Positions 16,190 through 26,162 are shown, counted from the stretch's first letter. The stretch is 54,179 nucleotides of DNA from Geobacillus proteiniphilus (GCF_001908025.1 NZ_MQMG01000020.1:1-54179); one strand, 5' to 3'. Notes: generated by a model not told the origin, from the letters alone. Numbers and translations: made by a program.

Positions 16190-17760
16190 AATCCCACCTT
16201 TTCTAGTACAGAATTGTAAGGATTTCTGATCATTGCCGTCGCATCTGAGTATTCAATAAGCAAGCCGTTGCTCTTCAACTTCTCACGCAAAGATTGTTCG
16301 TTTTTATGGAAATAACTTACGTTCAGCTTCGATTTCTCATACAGCCCACTCAACCTTGCGTGTTCTTCACCTATGACAAAACCATACTTGTTGTAGATCT
16401 GATGAAGAAATTCAGCAAACTCCATCGATTGTTGAGGGGGAATATTTACTAAAACCAACATCTCTAAAAATTTATCTGTCATAAAATAACGATAGTTTGT
16501 TCCTGCACGAAACCCCCCCATTCCGCTATCCCTTATAATTCCACGAATAATGGAAAGATAATGTTTTTTGAGTTGTGGTGATACTGTTTCTTGCACAATT
16601 ATTGTGATATCGTCTACCAACTCCTCAAATGATTTCGCTTGGCTTAAAGCCTTAATAATTCGTTGTTTTCCAGTCCTTACTTTTTTCAATCCTAAAACTT
16701 TGAGCAATTCATCAGGGTCTTTCTGCCATTGCTCAAGTTTTTTATTGGCCTCATAAATTGCACTAATCTTTTCAGTTAAAAGTCTTTTTAGTTCCTTTTC
16801 AAATTTTTCTCTCACCATTGCTTCATTCTCTTGAAATGACTGGGCTGATAATTTTAAAACCTGACCTACTTGACCATCTAAACAATCAAAAAACATAATA
16901 AGTTTATCATTATCGTCTTTCTTGGTTCTATCATACATATATTGGATCAATTGAAAACCAACGAGGCTGACTAACAAATGAAACATTTCAAAAATATCTA
17001 GATTGAGATGGATAAGTTGATGATACTCTTGAGCAAATCTATCAAAAAGAACATGCTCTGTTATAGGCAATCTCGGATATTCTCGATTAACGTTCTCTAT
17101 GGATTTCAACAGGGCATAATCAGATTCTTTCGTCTCTTCATCATTATCTAAAACATTAATAATTTTACTAACAATTTTTTCAATTGCTTTATTGCGTTGC
17201 AACAGCTCTTCCATTCTAGCTTCGATTTCTTTCCTTAGATATGGTTGTTTCTCTGTTCCATAAGATAACATAAGATAGTACAACTCTCCACCTCGCGCGA
17301 AGAAGTTTCTTTCATAACTAGCAACCTTTTCTCCTTTTTTTCTTCTTAGTTCAAAAAACAGCAAAGACTCATGAAGGGGGTACAAAGTCTTTGCATACCA
17401 AGAACGATCTGCTAAATTCCCTCGTCCATCATATAAAGGGATTTCCAGATTTCTAAAGAATTCCCTAATCACCATCACTGTATCTTCTCCACCAACTTCT
17501 TTATATAATAGCTGACGTTTCTCTTGTTCTAATTGAACAATGTCATTTTTACTTCCTTCCTTGTCCCCTTCAAAAACAAATCTCCTAAATCCCTCTGCCT
17601 TTCTTCTTTTATACTTATCAGCATTTAATGTATAATTTGTCCCTGCAAGAACGTTCATAAACTCAAGAACATACTCTGGGCCTCGTTGACCATCCATAAA
17701 TCGGTGTCCCCATATTTCTGATGCCAACTGAGCAGCAAATCCTTCAGTTCCAGTGGCCAT
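16186..17760 (-). CDS. dptG: DptG/SspG-like phosphorothioation-dependent restriction component
   Basis: I place the start at the ATG at 17760 (MATGTEG, 524 residues), because AAGGGAAGGAC lies just upstream; a longer frame from 17778 lacks a ribosome-binding site. The protein is rich in charged helices and has no P-loop, no zinc knuckle and no nuclease signature that I can see. Its identity rests on position: it lies between a DptF-like ATPase (36 bp upstream) and a DptH-like translocase, whose start overlaps its stop by 4 bp. In dnd/ssp loci the middle gene of the FGH trio is such an unlabelled protein, probably a bridging or regulatory subunit of the restriction complex (inference). Confidence 0.6.
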   Translation of the reverse strand: MATGTEGFAAQLASEIWGHRFMDGQRGPEYVLEFMNVLAGTNYTLNADKYKRRKAEGFRRFVFEGDKEGSKNDIVQLEQEKRQLLYKEVGGEDTVMVIREFFRNLEIPLYDGRGNLADRSWYAKTLYPLHESLLFFELRRKKGEKVASYERNFFARGGELYYLMLSYGTEKQPYLRKEIEARMEELLQRNKAIEKIVSKIINVLDNDEETKESDYALLKSIENVNREYPRLPITEHVLFDRFAQEYHQLIHLNLDIFEMFHLLVSLVGFQLIQYMYDRTKKDDNDKLIMFFDCLDGQVGQVLKLSAQSFQENEAMVREKFEKELKRLLTEKISAIYEANKKLEQWQKDPDELLKVLGLKKVRTGKQRIIKALSQAKSFEELVDDITIIVQETVSPQLKKHYLSIIRGIIRDSGMGGFRAGTNYRYFMTDKFLEMLVLVNIPPQQSMEFAEFLHQIYNKYGFVIGEEHARLSGLYEKSKLNVSYFHKNEQSLREKLKSNGLLIEYSDATAMIRNPYNSVLEKVGL

Positions 17761-17796
17761 TCCTGTCCTTCCCTTCATCCAAAACTATGTTTATTT

Positions 17797-19509
17797 TCAC
17801 TCATCTAGCACATGTTCGACGTAAACACCGCTATCTTTATCTAACCGGTATATCTCCAATACATCCATATCTGGTTCACTAATTCTAATTAGTTCGTTTC
17901 TAAATGTATTCAATAATATTTCCACTTCTTGACTAAGAATATTATGCGTACCCCCAGAACTTAACCGCATTAAGTACTCAAAAACCGATAAATTAATTTT
18001 CAATCTTACCTCTCCATCAACAACAAGGAAGAACTTCGAAGACAAATGATCTAGGTCGTCTCTCCCTTTCTCCTGCAATAGCTCTATCTTTCTTCGGTCA
18101 AAAGATCCATAGATCATCAATGTCTCATTAGAAACTTTCAAATAGAAAGAGCCTTTGGATTTAAATTTATGGGTAAGCCTGCGAGAAAAGGCTCTATTTA
18201 GTCCATTTACTAAATCCTTTCGGACATTACTTTGAGCGCTGTCATTATCAAATAAACCAATGTATTGCTCTAAATACTCAAACGGGAGAAGTTTCAAGGT
18301 ATTAAGATAATTTTGTCCTTCGAGTTCGAAGTATACTTTTCTTCTTAACTTAGGCATCCAATGCTCTAAAAAGGGTTGATCAATATTTTGACCATATTCT
18401 CTATAAAATCTAACTTTTTTCTTAAAATAGTCAAATTCTATATCTAAATCATCATCAAAAACTTCATTATATAACCTTTCTATTTCTTCATCCCCATTAA
18501 TATCGCCATTCATAATAAAATCATCAATCGGCGAGTAAGAATAAAGACCTGGATCTAAAGAACGAAATGCCCTCAATGCCTTCATCTCGGAAAAACCTTC
18601 TTCACCAACTCCTACACCATAAAAATTCTGGTAATAAGCCTTTTTAGATTGTTCCCGTATATGCGTATGATCCGCTTCCAAAATATCTTTACAAACATAT
18701 CCCCCGGTAATTAAATAACTCATATGTATTAGCATTTCCCTTAGGGTGATATGAGTTTCTAGATAATCGAGCAAACGATACTGGCTTACTATTTTTCTCT
18801 GTATAGACGGTTGGGAAGTGCGCCGATGATTTAAATAAATAATGCACTGAGGCTTCTTTTCACATTGTTCGCAAGCCTTCCAATATTCTTCTTTATTCCA
18901 TTCGTTTAATACCCTTTCTACATAAACAGAGGAAGTCACATCTAATAAGTTGATAACACTTAAATGGTCGTCATTATTTTCATACGAATCGAACCGTGCC
19001 ATAATGTATTGACGCAAAACACTTAACTCGTTATAGCGCATCAATACCTTTGACAATTTTCCTTCGTTTGCCGCAATCAGAAAGAACACTTTATCCTTAT
19101 GTCGATTACAAACACAGCGCTGTAATTCCAGTAGAATACCATATATAATTTCCTCTTTTAACTCCGATAAATCCTTAACAATTTTAATGGTTCCCTTTTC
19201 ATACTGAACAGTTACAACCCCATTTTCCGGCCAGTTCACTAAAGATTTATCAGAAAATTGATCATGAATTAAACGGCACAGTCTAGTCTTGCCGTCACCA
19301 GCGTTTCCTGTTAGGATAACACTGTGAGGGTTATTGGAGAAGATGTTTTTCAGATGCTCTTCAATTTTTGTTGCAATGGTGAAATCAAACGATTCTTCCG
19401 TTTCCATCTCCCGATTGTATTCATCGTAGATTTTCGAATGATTAGGAGAAAGTACATTAAACTTGTCTAAATATGTCACAAATGGATTCCCGATCACTTT
19501 TTGTTTCAC
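17797..19509 (-). CDS. dptF: DptF/SspF-like P-loop ATPase of phosphorothioation-dependent restriction
   Basis: The 570-residue protein carries Walker A GNAGDGKT (68-75) close to its N-terminus and a hydrophobic strand VFFLIAANE (about 141-149) that probably is the Walker B/sensor strand. A cysteine cluster CEQCEKKPQC (about 215-224) may bind zinc. The C-terminal half is helical and ends in acidic residues. Together with the next two genes it matches the F-G-H order of phosphorothioation-dependent restriction loci, where the complex attacks DNA lacking the modification. The start is GTG at 19509 with only a weak upstream site; an upstream sigma-A-like promoter lies at 19579-19608. It heads the operon, and the gene upstream is transcribed divergently. 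Confidence 0.72.
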   Translation of the reverse strand: MKQKVIGNPFVTYLDKFNVLSPNHSKIYDEYNREMETEESFDFTIATKIEEHLKNIFSNNPHSVILTGNAGDGKTRLCRLIHDQFSDKSLVNWPENGVVTVQYEKGTIKIVKDLSELKEEIIYGILLELQRCVCNRHKDKVFFLIAANEGKLSKVLMRYNELSVLRQYIMARFDSYENNDDHLSVINLLDVTSSVYVERVLNEWNKEEYWKACEQCEKKPQCIIYLNHRRTSQPSIQRKIVSQYRLLDYLETHITLREMLIHMSYLITGGYVCKDILEADHTHIREQSKKAYYQNFYGVGVGEEGFSEMKALRAFRSLDPGLYSYSPIDDFIMNGDINGDEEIERLYNEVFDDDLDIEFDYFKKKVRFYREYGQNIDQPFLEHWMPKLRRKVYFELEGQNYLNTLKLLPFEYLEQYIGLFDNDSAQSNVRKDLVNGLNRAFSRRLTHKFKSKGSFYLKVSNETLMIYGSFDRRKIELLQEKGRDDLDHLSSKFFLVVDGEVRLKINLSVFEYLMRLSSGGTHNILSQEVEILLNTFRNELIRISEPDMDVLEIYRLDKDSGVYVEHVLDE

Positions 19510-19578
19510 CTCTAATCTAAGTAAACAGAATTCATAAGTAAGACTTGTTCCCCTACATTCGCTCTTGAAACTATTTTT

Positions 19579-19608
19579 ATTTTACTGTAAGAAATTTGGG
19601 ACCGTCAA
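19579..19608 (-). promoter_or_regulatory. Probable promoter of the dptFGH operon
   Basis: Minus strand: TTGACG (19603-19608), 18 bp, TAAAAT (19579-19584), about 70 bp upstream of the dptF GTG. Confidence 0.5.
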
Positions 19609-19722
19609 TGACTTACCGGAATATGCTGGCATAAGATTAAAAACCTTAACTTTTTCACATACTCCCCCCTCTTTCATCCCATACTAAAGAAAAATCGACA
19701 TGATTCGCACTCGGGGGCTATC

Positions 19723-20181
19723 ATGGAACAATGGATTCTTTGGCTGCTTGCTGCGGTGGGCATCGGTTTGCTGGGGCTCAGCTTCCGCTTTCTTTCACCA
19801 AGGGAAGTATGGTTTTCGTTTTTGCTGAATGCGTATCTTTCCAGTTTGACCGGCCTGATCGTCAGCGGGGCGGGAATGCTTGCATATCCGGTGCGGCTGT
19901 TTCCAGATTATACGAACGATAGCGTGATCTTTGAATACTTGCTTTACCCTGTTGTCAGTGTGTACGTTTACGGGACATCGCGCCGCTCGGGCTGGAAGGG
20001 GATATGGATGCAGTGCGCCGCTTATACAGGGGCGATGACGGCGGTCGAGACCCTGTTGGAGCGGCACACCGACCTGATCGAATACCGTACGTGGAAGTGG
20101 GGATATTCATTCGTCTCGATGTTTGTCGTGACGCTCGCGGTTCGGGTGATGGCGGGACGGCTGCTGAAAGAAAACGGGTAA
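19723..20181 (+). CDS. CBO0543-like small integral membrane protein
   Basis: The 152-residue protein has four or five hydrophobic segments (about 4-22, 30-55, 68-83, 95-108, 124-145) separated by short charged loops. The phrase LFPDYTNDSVIFEYLLYPVV in the middle is typical of the CBO0543 family of Firmicute membrane proteins, whose function is unknown. It has no signal peptide and no catalytic motif. A GGGGGC element about 6 bp before the ATG can serve as ribosome-binding site. It lies at the GC-rich border of the defence island, divergent from dptF, and probably belongs to the older chromosome rather than to the island. Confidence 0.6.
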   Translation: MEQWILWLLAAVGIGLLGLSFRFLSPREVWFSFLLNAYLSSLTGLIVSGAGMLAYPVRLFPDYTNDSVIFEYLLYPVVSVYVYGTSRRSGWKGIWMQCAAYTGAMTAVETLLERHTDLIEYRTWKWGYSFVSMFVVTLAVRVMAGRLLKENG

Positions 20182-20250
20182 GCTGGCATGTCTATTTCTC
20201 CTAGTTGGCGCTATACATATAGTATAGTTGTCCAAAAGGAGGCGAATAGG

Positions 20251-20583
20251 ATGGTGCTGTTTGACATCAAACACCGCCTGTATTACGAAGCCATCAATTC
20301 CGCGCGCCCGAAAATGGCGCCGATCCGCCAAGATCGGGCTTGGGGGTATGTATGGAAGACCGTGAACGGCGAGGCGGTGAAGTTTTGGATCGATTTCCAG
20401 CGCGGACAGTATCTCTATTTTGAATATGGACGAAAATGGTATCGGGTGAAGTATTTGCAGGCGAACGGGCGGAAATCAGGCGAAGACATATTGAACGGGG
20501 CGATGATCGATTTGACGGTGGACGGGCATCGACTTCTGTTGCTGAAGGGGCGCATCCGCAGCCAGACGGCGCGCGCTATGTAA
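20251..20583 (+). CDS. Conserved hypothetical protein, 110 residues
   Basis: I start this gene at the ATG at 20251, since AAAGGAGGCG lies 7 bp upstream; the longer frame from 20188 has no site. The protein is soluble and beta-rich, with repeated aromatic-charged pairs (FWIDFQRGQYLYFEYGRKWYRVKYL) followed by GAMIDLTVDGHRLLLLKGR. I do not recognise a family. The TATACATATAGTATA sequence at about 20212-20226 may contain its promoter. A terminator-like stem with a T-run follows at 20681-20720. Confidence 0.6.
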   Translation: MVLFDIKHRLYYEAINSARPKMAPIRQDRAWGYVWKTVNGEAVKFWIDFQRGQYLYFEYGRKWYRVKYLQANGRKSGEDILNGAMIDLTVDGHRLLLLKGRIRSQTARAM

Positions 20584-20680
20584 AAGACTGTTGCGCCCTG
20601 GGCCGCCCTACATGAATCGGTCTACAGCCGCGCTTGCGCCCATGCCTGATCAGCGGCAGATGTCAAAGCAAGCATACAGA

Positions 20681-20720
20681 CGGCAAAGAGCGCCTCGGTC
20701 TCCTTGCCGCCTTCTTTTTT
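20681..20720 (+). terminator. Terminator after the 110-residue protein
   Basis: CGGCAA (20681-20686) pairs with TTGCCG (20704-20709), with inner GAG/CTC pairing, then CCTTCTTTTTT on the plus strand. The convergent isomerase gene ends inside the T-run, so it may work both ways. Confidence 0.6.
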
Positions 20721-21690
20721 AAGCCCACCACATCTCCGGCAGTTCTTCTTTGAACAACACCTTTTTCAAGAGGGCGACGGCCTTTGACAGCCCTTCATCG
20801 ATCGAAGCGAGCATATCTTCGTGTTCGATTGACAGCACGTAGTCGTAGCCGACGGCGCGCAGGGCGCTGACGATGTCGCGCCACATTTTTTCGCTTTGCC
20901 CGTAGCCGACGGTGCGGAACACCCACGAGCGGTCAAGGATTTGGCTGTAATGTTTCGTATCGAGCACGCCGTTTTTGCGGATGTTCGCTTCGTCTAAGTA
21001 CGTGTCTTTCGCATGGACGTGGAAAATCGCTTTTTCGCGGCCGAGCAGTTTGATCGCCTCAATCGGGTCGATGCCTTGCCAAAGCAGGTGGCTCGGGTCA
21101 AAGTTGGCGCCGATCGCTTCACCGACGTGTTCGCGCAGTTTGAGAAGCGTTTCCGGGTTGTAGACGACGAAGCCCGGATGCATTTCAAAGGCGATTTGCG
21201 TGATGCCGTGCTCCTTGGCGAACGCTGCTTCTTCGCGCCAGTACGGGATGACGACTTCTTCCCATTGCCATTTTAAAATTTCCAAGTAATCCGGCGGCCA
21301 GGAGCACGTGACCCAGTTCGGGTATTTGGCGCCGGGATGGTCGCCCGGGCAGCCGGAGAAGGCGTTGATGACCGAGACTTCAAGCTGCTCAGCGAGCCTG
21401 ACCGTTTTCCGCCATGTATCATGCGACTGTTTCGCGAACGCTTTGTCCGGATGAAGCGGGTTGCCATGGCAGCTTAAGGCGCTGATGACAAGGCCGCGGT
21501 CGGCGACGGCTTTTTTCAGAGCTTTGATTTTTTCCGGCTGGTCCAAAAGCGCGTCGGGATCGCAATGGGCGTTGCCCGGGTAATTGCCGGTGCCAAGCTC
21601 AACGGCCTCAATGCCCATGGCGGCGACTTTGTCGAGCATGTCTTCCAACGGCAGCTGTTGATACAAAACGGTAAATACGCCTACTTTCAT
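20719..21690 (-). CDS. Sugar phosphate isomerase/epimerase family TIM-barrel protein
   Basis: The 323-residue protein belongs to the xylose-isomerase-like TIM-barrel superfamily (IolE/IolI/sugar epimerase type). Visible strand-end motifs include VELGTGNYPG, SALSCHGNPLHP, INAFSGCPG, AFEMHPGF, GANFDPSHLLWQG, FHVHAKDT and SIEHED; the Glu, Asp, His and Glu in these positions are the usual divalent-metal ligands. I chose the ATG at 21690 because an AAAGGGGAG site precedes it; the upstream extension is unlikely to be translated. It is the last gene of a minus-strand cluster with two Gfo/Idh/MocA oxidoreductases and a ThuA-like protein. It may isomerise or epimerise a keto-sugar intermediate (inference). 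Confidence 0.85.
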   Translation of the reverse strand: MKVGVFTVLYQQLPLEDMLDKVAAMGIEAVELGTGNYPGNAHCDPDALLDQPEKIKALKKAVADRGLVISALSCHGNPLHPDKAFAKQSHDTWRKTVRLAEQLEVSVINAFSGCPGDHPGAKYPNWVTCSWPPDYLEILKWQWEEVVIPYWREEAAFAKEHGITQIAFEMHPGFVVYNPETLLKLREHVGEAIGANFDPSHLLWQGIDPIEAIKLLGREKAIFHVHAKDTYLDEANIRKNGVLDTKHYSQILDRSWVFRTVGYGQSEKMWRDIVSALRAVGYDYVLSIEHEDMLASIDEGLSKAVALLKKVLFKEELPEMWWA

Positions 21691-21823
21691 CTCGTTCTTC
21701 TCCCCTTTCTCGCGGTGTGAAGCCGGCCGGTCGGCGGCCGGCTCCGCCGTTCCATTTTGTTTTGGCATCATCTAGCACCCAGCGAGCGAAACGAGGCCGA
21801 CATTTCCGCCGCGCTGACGCCGC

Positions 21824-22978
21824 TTATTCCGCCACCCGCACCCACCGTTTCGTGCGATGGCTTTCCAAAATGGCGTCGACGATCCTCATCGTATGGTGGC
21901 CGTCGGCGATCGTCGCAAACGGAAGTTCCCCGAGCGCCTCGCCGCGTCGCTTCCGGATGATGGCGCTGTAAAAATCACGGAACAGGTTTTTCAGCCCGTC
22001 CGGCCAGCCTTCCTCATGGCCGCCCGGATAATGGGCGTAAGCGGCGGCTTGCGGCGACAAGAGCGCTGGGTCGCGGACGATTTCTTCGTTCGGGCCGTTG
22101 CGGCGCCCGACCCAGAGGCGGTTCGGGTGCTCTTGGTCCCAGGCGAGCGTCATCTCATCGGCGGCGATTTCAAAATAGAGCCGGTTTTTCCGGCCGGCGC
22201 TCACTTGGGAAATCGTAAACGCGCCATGGGTGCCGTCGTCAAAATGGACGAGCACGCTGCCGCCGTCTTCCGTGTCAATGTGGACGGGCTCGGCGTCTTG
22301 GTTGCTGCCGGATGTAAACGTGCTTCCTTCCTGTTTCGGCTTGTAGCGAACCGGATGGACGGCGCGCAAGTCGGCGAACACTTCAACGATCTTCTTGCCA
22401 AGCACGTACTGCACCGTGTCGCACCAGTGCGAACCGATGTCGGCAATGGCGCGCGACGGGCCGTTTTGCGCCGGGTCAAGCCGCCAGTTGTAGTCGGTGT
22501 CATACAACAGCCAGTCTTGCACATAGCCGCCGTACACGAAATGGACGCGCTTCGCCTCACGGGCAAGCCGCTCTTTCGCCTCGACAACGAGCGGGTAGTG
22601 GCGGTAGTTGAAGCAGACCGCGCTAAGGCTTTCGCTTTGTTCAGCGAGCCGCTTCAACTCCGCCGACTGTTCGCTGTCCATGGCGAGCGGCTTTTCCGAC
22701 AATAAATGTTTTCCCGCCTCAAGCACCGCCTTGTTGATGGGAAAATGCGAAACGTTGCGCGTGCAGTTGTGAACGGCTTCGACGTCCGGGTCGTCAATTA
22801 AGGCGCGGTAGTCGCCGTATGCTTTCGGAATCCCGAACCGGCGCGCGGCTTCCTCCGCTTTTTCTTGGCTGCTTGAGGCAATGGCGACAATGTTCACAAA
22901 CGGCAGGCGGCGGAGCGCCTCAATATGGGAAGAAGCGGAAAAGCCCGTGCCGATAATGCCGACGTTGATCGGTTTCAC
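21824..22978 (-). CDS. Gfo/Idh/MocA family NAD(P)-dependent oxidoreductase
   Basis: The 384-residue enzyme has an N-terminal Rossmann fold starting [13 protein letters not shown] (about 6-18), the family's SEKPLAMD motif (about 94-101) holding the conserved Lys-Pro pair, and a C-terminal alpha/beta substrate domain with [10 protein letters not shown] (about 183-192) carrying the catalytic-type Asp and His. Members oxidise or reduce hydroxyl groups of sugars and inositols. The ATG overlaps the stop of the upstream ThuA-like gene by 4 bp, so both are co-translated. Clustered with a ThuA protein and a TIM-barrel isomerase, it likely oxidises a glycoside hydroxyl to a keto group, as ThuB does for trehalose (inference; substrate unknown). 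Confidence 0.9.
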   Translation of the reverse strand: MKPINVGIIGTGFSASSHIEALRRLPFVNIVAIASSSQEKAEEAARRFGIPKAYGDYRALIDDPDVEAVHNCTRNVSHFPINKAVLEAGKHLLSEKPLAMDSEQSAELKRLAEQSESLSAVCFNYRHYPLVVEAKERLAREAKRVHFVYGGYVQDWLLYDTDYNWRLDPAQNGPSRAIADIGSHWCDTVQYVLGKKIVEVFADLRAVHPVRYKPKQEGSTFTSGSNQDAEPVHIDTEDGGSVLVHFDDGTHGAFTISQVSAGRKNRLYFEIAADEMTLAWDQEHPNRLWVGRRNGPNEEIVRDPALLSPQAAAYAHYPGGHEEGWPDGLKNLFRDFYSAIIRKRRGEALGELPFATIADGHHTMRIVDAILESHRTKRWVRVAE

Positions 22979-23724
22979 TGCGTCACTCCTCCTTGTTTCG
23001 CTTTGATCGGCTCAAGCGGCTCGACGTTGCCAAAGACGATTTCCCCGCGGTTGACCGGCGCGGCCCAGCGGACGGCGTTGGCGATCACTTTCAGCACATC
23101 CGGGTGATGGTACGTCGGATACGTTTCATGGCCGGGGCGGAAGTAGAAAATTTTCCCTTTCCCGCGCGTAAACGTGCAACCGCTGCGGAACACTTCTCCG
23201 CCTTCAAACCAGCTGATGAAAATCGTTTCGTCCGGCTCTGGGATGTCGAAAAACTCGCCGTACATTTCTTCCTGCTCAAGCTCGATGTACGGTCCGATTC
23301 CTTCCACGATCGGATGGCCCGGGGCGACGACCCAGAGACGCTCTTTTTCATCGGCTTCGCGCCATTTCAAATTGCATGTCGTCCCCATCAGCTTTTTGAA
23401 AATTTTCGAGAAATGGCCGGAATGAAGGACAATGAGCCCCATTCCTTCCAGCACGCGGCGGTGGACGCGTTCGACAACCTCATCTTTCACTTCATCATGG
23501 GCGATATGCCCCCACCAGACGAGGACGTCGCACCGGTCGAGCACCTCGTCGGTCAAGCCGTGCTCCGGTTCGTCCAAGACAGCGGTCGCGGCGTCAAACC
23601 CAGCTTCGGCTAGGTAGCTCGCGATGACGGTATGCATTCCTTCCGGATAAATCGCTCTTACCTGTTCATCTTTCTTTTCATGGCGAAATTCGTTCCAGAC
23701 GACAACGCGGATGGGTGTGGTCAT
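22975..23724 (-). CDS. ThuA-like (trehalose utilization family) protein
   Basis: The 249-residue protein belongs to the ThuA family, a glutamine-amidotransferase-like fold without the usual catalytic Cys. Visible motifs are [10 protein letters not shown] at the start, [14 protein letters not shown] (about 66-79), [19 protein letters not shown] (about 96-114) and [16 protein letters not shown] (about 208-223). I chose the ATG at 23724 because of an AAGGGGGATC site; the longer frame lacks one. ThuA of Sinorhizobium acts with the oxidoreductase ThuB in use of trehalose and related disaccharides. Here too it is coupled (4-bp overlap) to a Gfo/Idh/MocA enzyme. The exact reaction is not settled from sequence. 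Confidence 0.88.
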   Translation of the reverse strand: MTTPIRVVVWNEFRHEKKDEQVRAIYPEGMHTVIASYLAEAGFDAATAVLDEPEHGLTDEVLDRCDVLVWWGHIAHDEVKDEVVERVHRRVLEGMGLIVLHSGHFSKIFKKLMGTTCNLKWREADEKERLWVVAPGHPIVEGIGPYIELEQEEMYGEFFDIPEPDETIFISWFEGGEVFRSGCTFTRGKGKIFYFRPGHETYPTYHHPDVLKVIANAVRWAAPVNRGEIVFGNVEPLEPIKAKQGGVTQ

Positions 23725-23842
23725 TCGTTGATCCCCCTTGGTTCTTTCGGCCTGCCTGTATGCGGCTAGGCGGAGTGTTTTTTGGAATGTTTTCCCATGT
23801 TCGCGACTCGTTGGGACGCCAGTGCGATTCATGGAGCGTTTC

Positions 23843-24922
23843 TCACCATTCGATGCGGACTTGCCGCCCTTGGTCGGACGATGCGTAAATCGCTTCTAAC
23901 ACTTTGGCGATCGTAAGCCCTTGTTCAGCGGTGCAAAGCGGCGGCGTGTTCTCGGCGATGCTCGTCAAGAAATGGTCAAGGAGCGCCACCCGTTCGCTTT
24001 GATCATCAAAATGGAGCGTGACATCGGCCGGAACGCCGTGTTCGTTGCGGAACCATTTCACTTCTTGGCGGTTGCCGGCGATATTCCACTCCCAGCGCAC
24101 GCCGCCTTCCGTGCCAAGGAACTCGACATATGCCCGCTCTTCTTCAATGTGCGACGCCCAGCTCGTCTCAAGCAGCACCGTCGCGTCGTTTTCCAGCTGG
24201 ATGAATGCCGAGGCGAAATCTTCGACCGTATAGGCGGCATCAGGCGCAAACGATGTCCCAGGCCACGCCCCTTGATGGCGCGGGCCGAACTTCGCGTACG
24301 TTTTCCCCGTCACCGCGACCGGGTTCAGGTTCCCGAGCAGCCAAAGCGTCACATCGAGCATATGGACGCCCAGGTCAATGAGCGGGCCGCCGCCGGAGCG
24401 CTCGCGGTCAAAAAACCACGCCCCCCATGCGGGAATGCCGCGGCGGCGCACCCAACCCGTTTTCGCGTAATAAATCTCACCGAACGCGCCAGATTGGATT
24501 CGCTCATGCAGCCATTGCGCCGCTTGGCGGAAGCGGTTGTTCAGCGCCACCATAAACTGCTTGCCTGATTCGTCTCGGGCGCGGATGATGGCGTCCGCCT
24601 CTTCCGCTTTGGTCACCATCGGCTTTTCGCAAAGAACGTGTTTTCCGGCCCGCAAGCTGTCGACCGACACTTGGGCGTGCAAAAAGTTCGGCACCGTGAT
24701 GATGACGGCATCGACATCAGGAGAGGCGAGCAGCTCTTTGTAGTCGCGGTACACGTTGCGGATGCCGTACGTTTTCGCTTTTTCCGCGGCCGCTTGTTCA
24801 TTGACGTCGCAAATCGCCTGCAAGACGGCGCGCTCCGAAAGTTTTAGCGCCGCCTTGATGTGTTCATTGGAAATCCCTCCGGCTCCGATCAAGCCGAGGC
24901 GGATTGGAAGTGTGTTTCCCAT
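23843..24922 (-). CDS. Second Gfo/Idh/MocA family oxidoreductase
   Basis: The 359-residue enzyme has a Rossmann start [13 protein letters not shown] (about 8-20), a VLCEKPMV motif (about 92-99) and a substrate-domain motif [11 protein letters not shown] (about 186-196). I use the ATG at 24922, which follows AAGGGGGAAAAGG; the track upstream lacks a site. It is the first gene of the minus-strand catabolic cluster and is preceded by a 20-bp palindromic LacI-type operator at 25011-25030, so the whole cluster is probably repressed by the LacI-family protein encoded just upstream. It shares only general family features with the enzyme at 21824-22978, so the two may act on different positions or steps. 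Confidence 0.9.
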   Translation of the reverse strand: MGNTLPIRLGLIGAGGISNEHIKAALKLSERAVLQAICDVNEQAAAEKAKTYGIRNVYRDYKELLASPDVDAVIITVPNFLHAQVSVDSLRAGKHVLCEKPMVTKAEEADAIIRARDESGKQFMVALNNRFRQAAQWLHERIQSGAFGEIYYAKTGWVRRRGIPAWGAWFFDRERSGGGPLIDLGVHMLDVTLWLLGNLNPVAVTGKTYAKFGPRHQGAWPGTSFAPDAAYTVEDFASAFIQLENDATVLLETSWASHIEEERAYVEFLGTEGGVRWEWNIAGNRQEVKWFRNEHGVPADVTLHFDDQSERVALLDHFLTSIAENTPPLCTAEQGLTIAKVLEAIYASSDQGRQVRIEW

Positions 24923-25010
24923 GTCCTTTTCCCCCTTGCGCTCATTTGTTTTCTCTGTCCCATATGCTCCACCGATTCGCCGTCCGTTTTCTAAAACAAC
25001 GGCCAAGCAG

Positions 25011-25030
25011 TGATGTAATCGATTACATCA
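25011..25030. promoter_or_regulatory. LacI-family operator upstream of the oxidoreductase cluster
   Basis: A perfect 20-bp palindrome, TGATGTAATC/GATTACATCA, lies between the lacI stop and the first oxidoreductase start. Its core TGTAATCGATTACA occurs three more times in the window, before lacI and before the ABC transporter. Confidence 0.85.
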
Positions 25031-25087
25031 CCATGCTAAAAAAATCCGCCCGTTCCCCGCACCGGACAGAGAGCGCTGTCAGCCCCT

Positions 25088-26092
25088 TCAGGCAGAGCGC
25101 TCTCCTCCACACGAATCGCGAATGACGAGCCGATCGGGAAGAACAAGCTGACGCCGCCGGGCGCTCGTTCCTTCAATGAGCGCAAGCAGCAATTCCATCG
25201 CTTTTTGGCCGATCTCAAACATCGGCTGGGCGATCGTCGTGAGGCTCGGTTCAAAAATCGAGGCCATTTGAATGTCGTCAAATCCGACAACAGCCACATC
25301 GTCGGGAACGCGTCCGCCTCGATGGCGAACCGCCTTGATCGCCCCAATCGCCATCTCATCGTTGGCGGCGAAAATCGCGGTTGGCGGCTTCTCAAGAGCG
25401 AGCAGCTTCAACGTTAAATTATATCCGGACTCATAGGTAAAATCGCCTTCCTGCACGAGCGCGGCGTCCGCCTCAAGCTCATGCTGGGCCAGCGCCTGTT
25501 GGTAGCCGCGCAGCCGGTCGCGGCTTAAAATGATGTTCATTGGCCCGGACAGGTGGGCAATGCGGCGATGGCCGAGGCGGATCAAATGTTCGGTCGCCTT
25601 GCGGGCGCTGCTGATGTTGTCGATCGAAACGGTCGGGATGTCCGCCCCTTCCAAATACTCACACGCCAAGACGATCGGAAACTGCCGCGCCATCTCTTCC
25701 ACCAGCTCTTTGCGGATGCGGGCGGTCAAAAAAATCATCCCGTCGACTTGCCGCTGCGGCAGCAAATTCAAATACTGCTCCTCAAGCCGGACATCGTTTT
25801 GCGTATCGCCAAGCAGCACTTGATAGCCGTGCTCGAGGGCGACCGCTTCAATGCCGCGCAGCACCTTCGAGAAAAACGGATTCGTAATATCGGGCACGAC
25901 GACGAGCACCGTCTCGGTCTCCATCCGCCGCAAATACCGGCCGAGCACGTTCGGCTGGTAGTTCAGCGCTTCAATGGCTTCGAGCACGCGCTGCCTTGTC
26001 TCTTCGGTGACGTTGCCCGCGTTGCGCAGCACGCGCGATACGGTCGCCGTCGATACGTTCGCCCGTTTCGCCACGTCTTTTATGCTTGCCAT
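25088..26092 (-). CDS. LacI-family transcriptional repressor
   Basis: The 334-residue protein starts with the LacI helix-turn-helix ([19 protein letters not shown], residues 4-22) and the hinge [14 protein letters not shown], followed by a periplasmic-binding-protein-like effector domain ([19 protein letters not shown] onwards, with VSIDN and [11 protein letters not shown] motifs). Such proteins release their operator when a sugar or sugar derivative binds. Its own start region carries the palindrome TGTAATCGATTACA (26113-26128) just after a sigma-A promoter, and the next gene has the same site, so autorepression and control of the catabolic cluster are very likely. Two further copies upstream of the sugar ABC transporter (34014 and 34190) extend the regulon. 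The ligand is unknown. Confidence 0.93.
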   Translation of the reverse strand: MASIKDVAKRANVSTATVSRVLRNAGNVTEETRQRVLEAIEALNYQPNVLGRYLRRMETETVLVVVPDITNPFFSKVLRGIEAVALEHGYQVLLGDTQNDVRLEEQYLNLLPQRQVDGMIFLTARIRKELVEEMARQFPIVLACEYLEGADIPTVSIDNISSARKATEHLIRLGHRRIAHLSGPMNIILSRDRLRGYQQALAQHELEADAALVQEGDFTYESGYNLTLKLLALEKPPTAIFAANDEMAIGAIKAVRHRGGRVPDDVAVVGFDDIQMASIFEPSLTTIAQPMFEIGQKAMELLLALIEGTSARRRQLVLPDRLVIRDSCGGERSA

Positions 26093-26112
26093 TCGTTATA
26101 GTCCTCTCAGTT

Positions 26113-26162
26113 ATGTAATCGATTACATCTCCATCGTATATGAAAGACAGGGCGGTTGTCAA
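26113..26162 (-). promoter_or_regulatory. lacI promoter with overlapping autorepression operator
   Basis: Minus strand: TTGACA (26157-26162), 18 bp, TACGAT (26133-26138), then the palindrome ATGTAATC/GATTACAT (26113-26128) at about the transcription start, 21 bp before the ATG. Confidence 0.8.

Noticed and set aside
5557-19722. A cysteine desulfurase (SspA) in or near the operon
   Set aside because: I looked for the PLP-lysine and active-site Cys motifs of IscS-like proteins on both strands and found none in the window.
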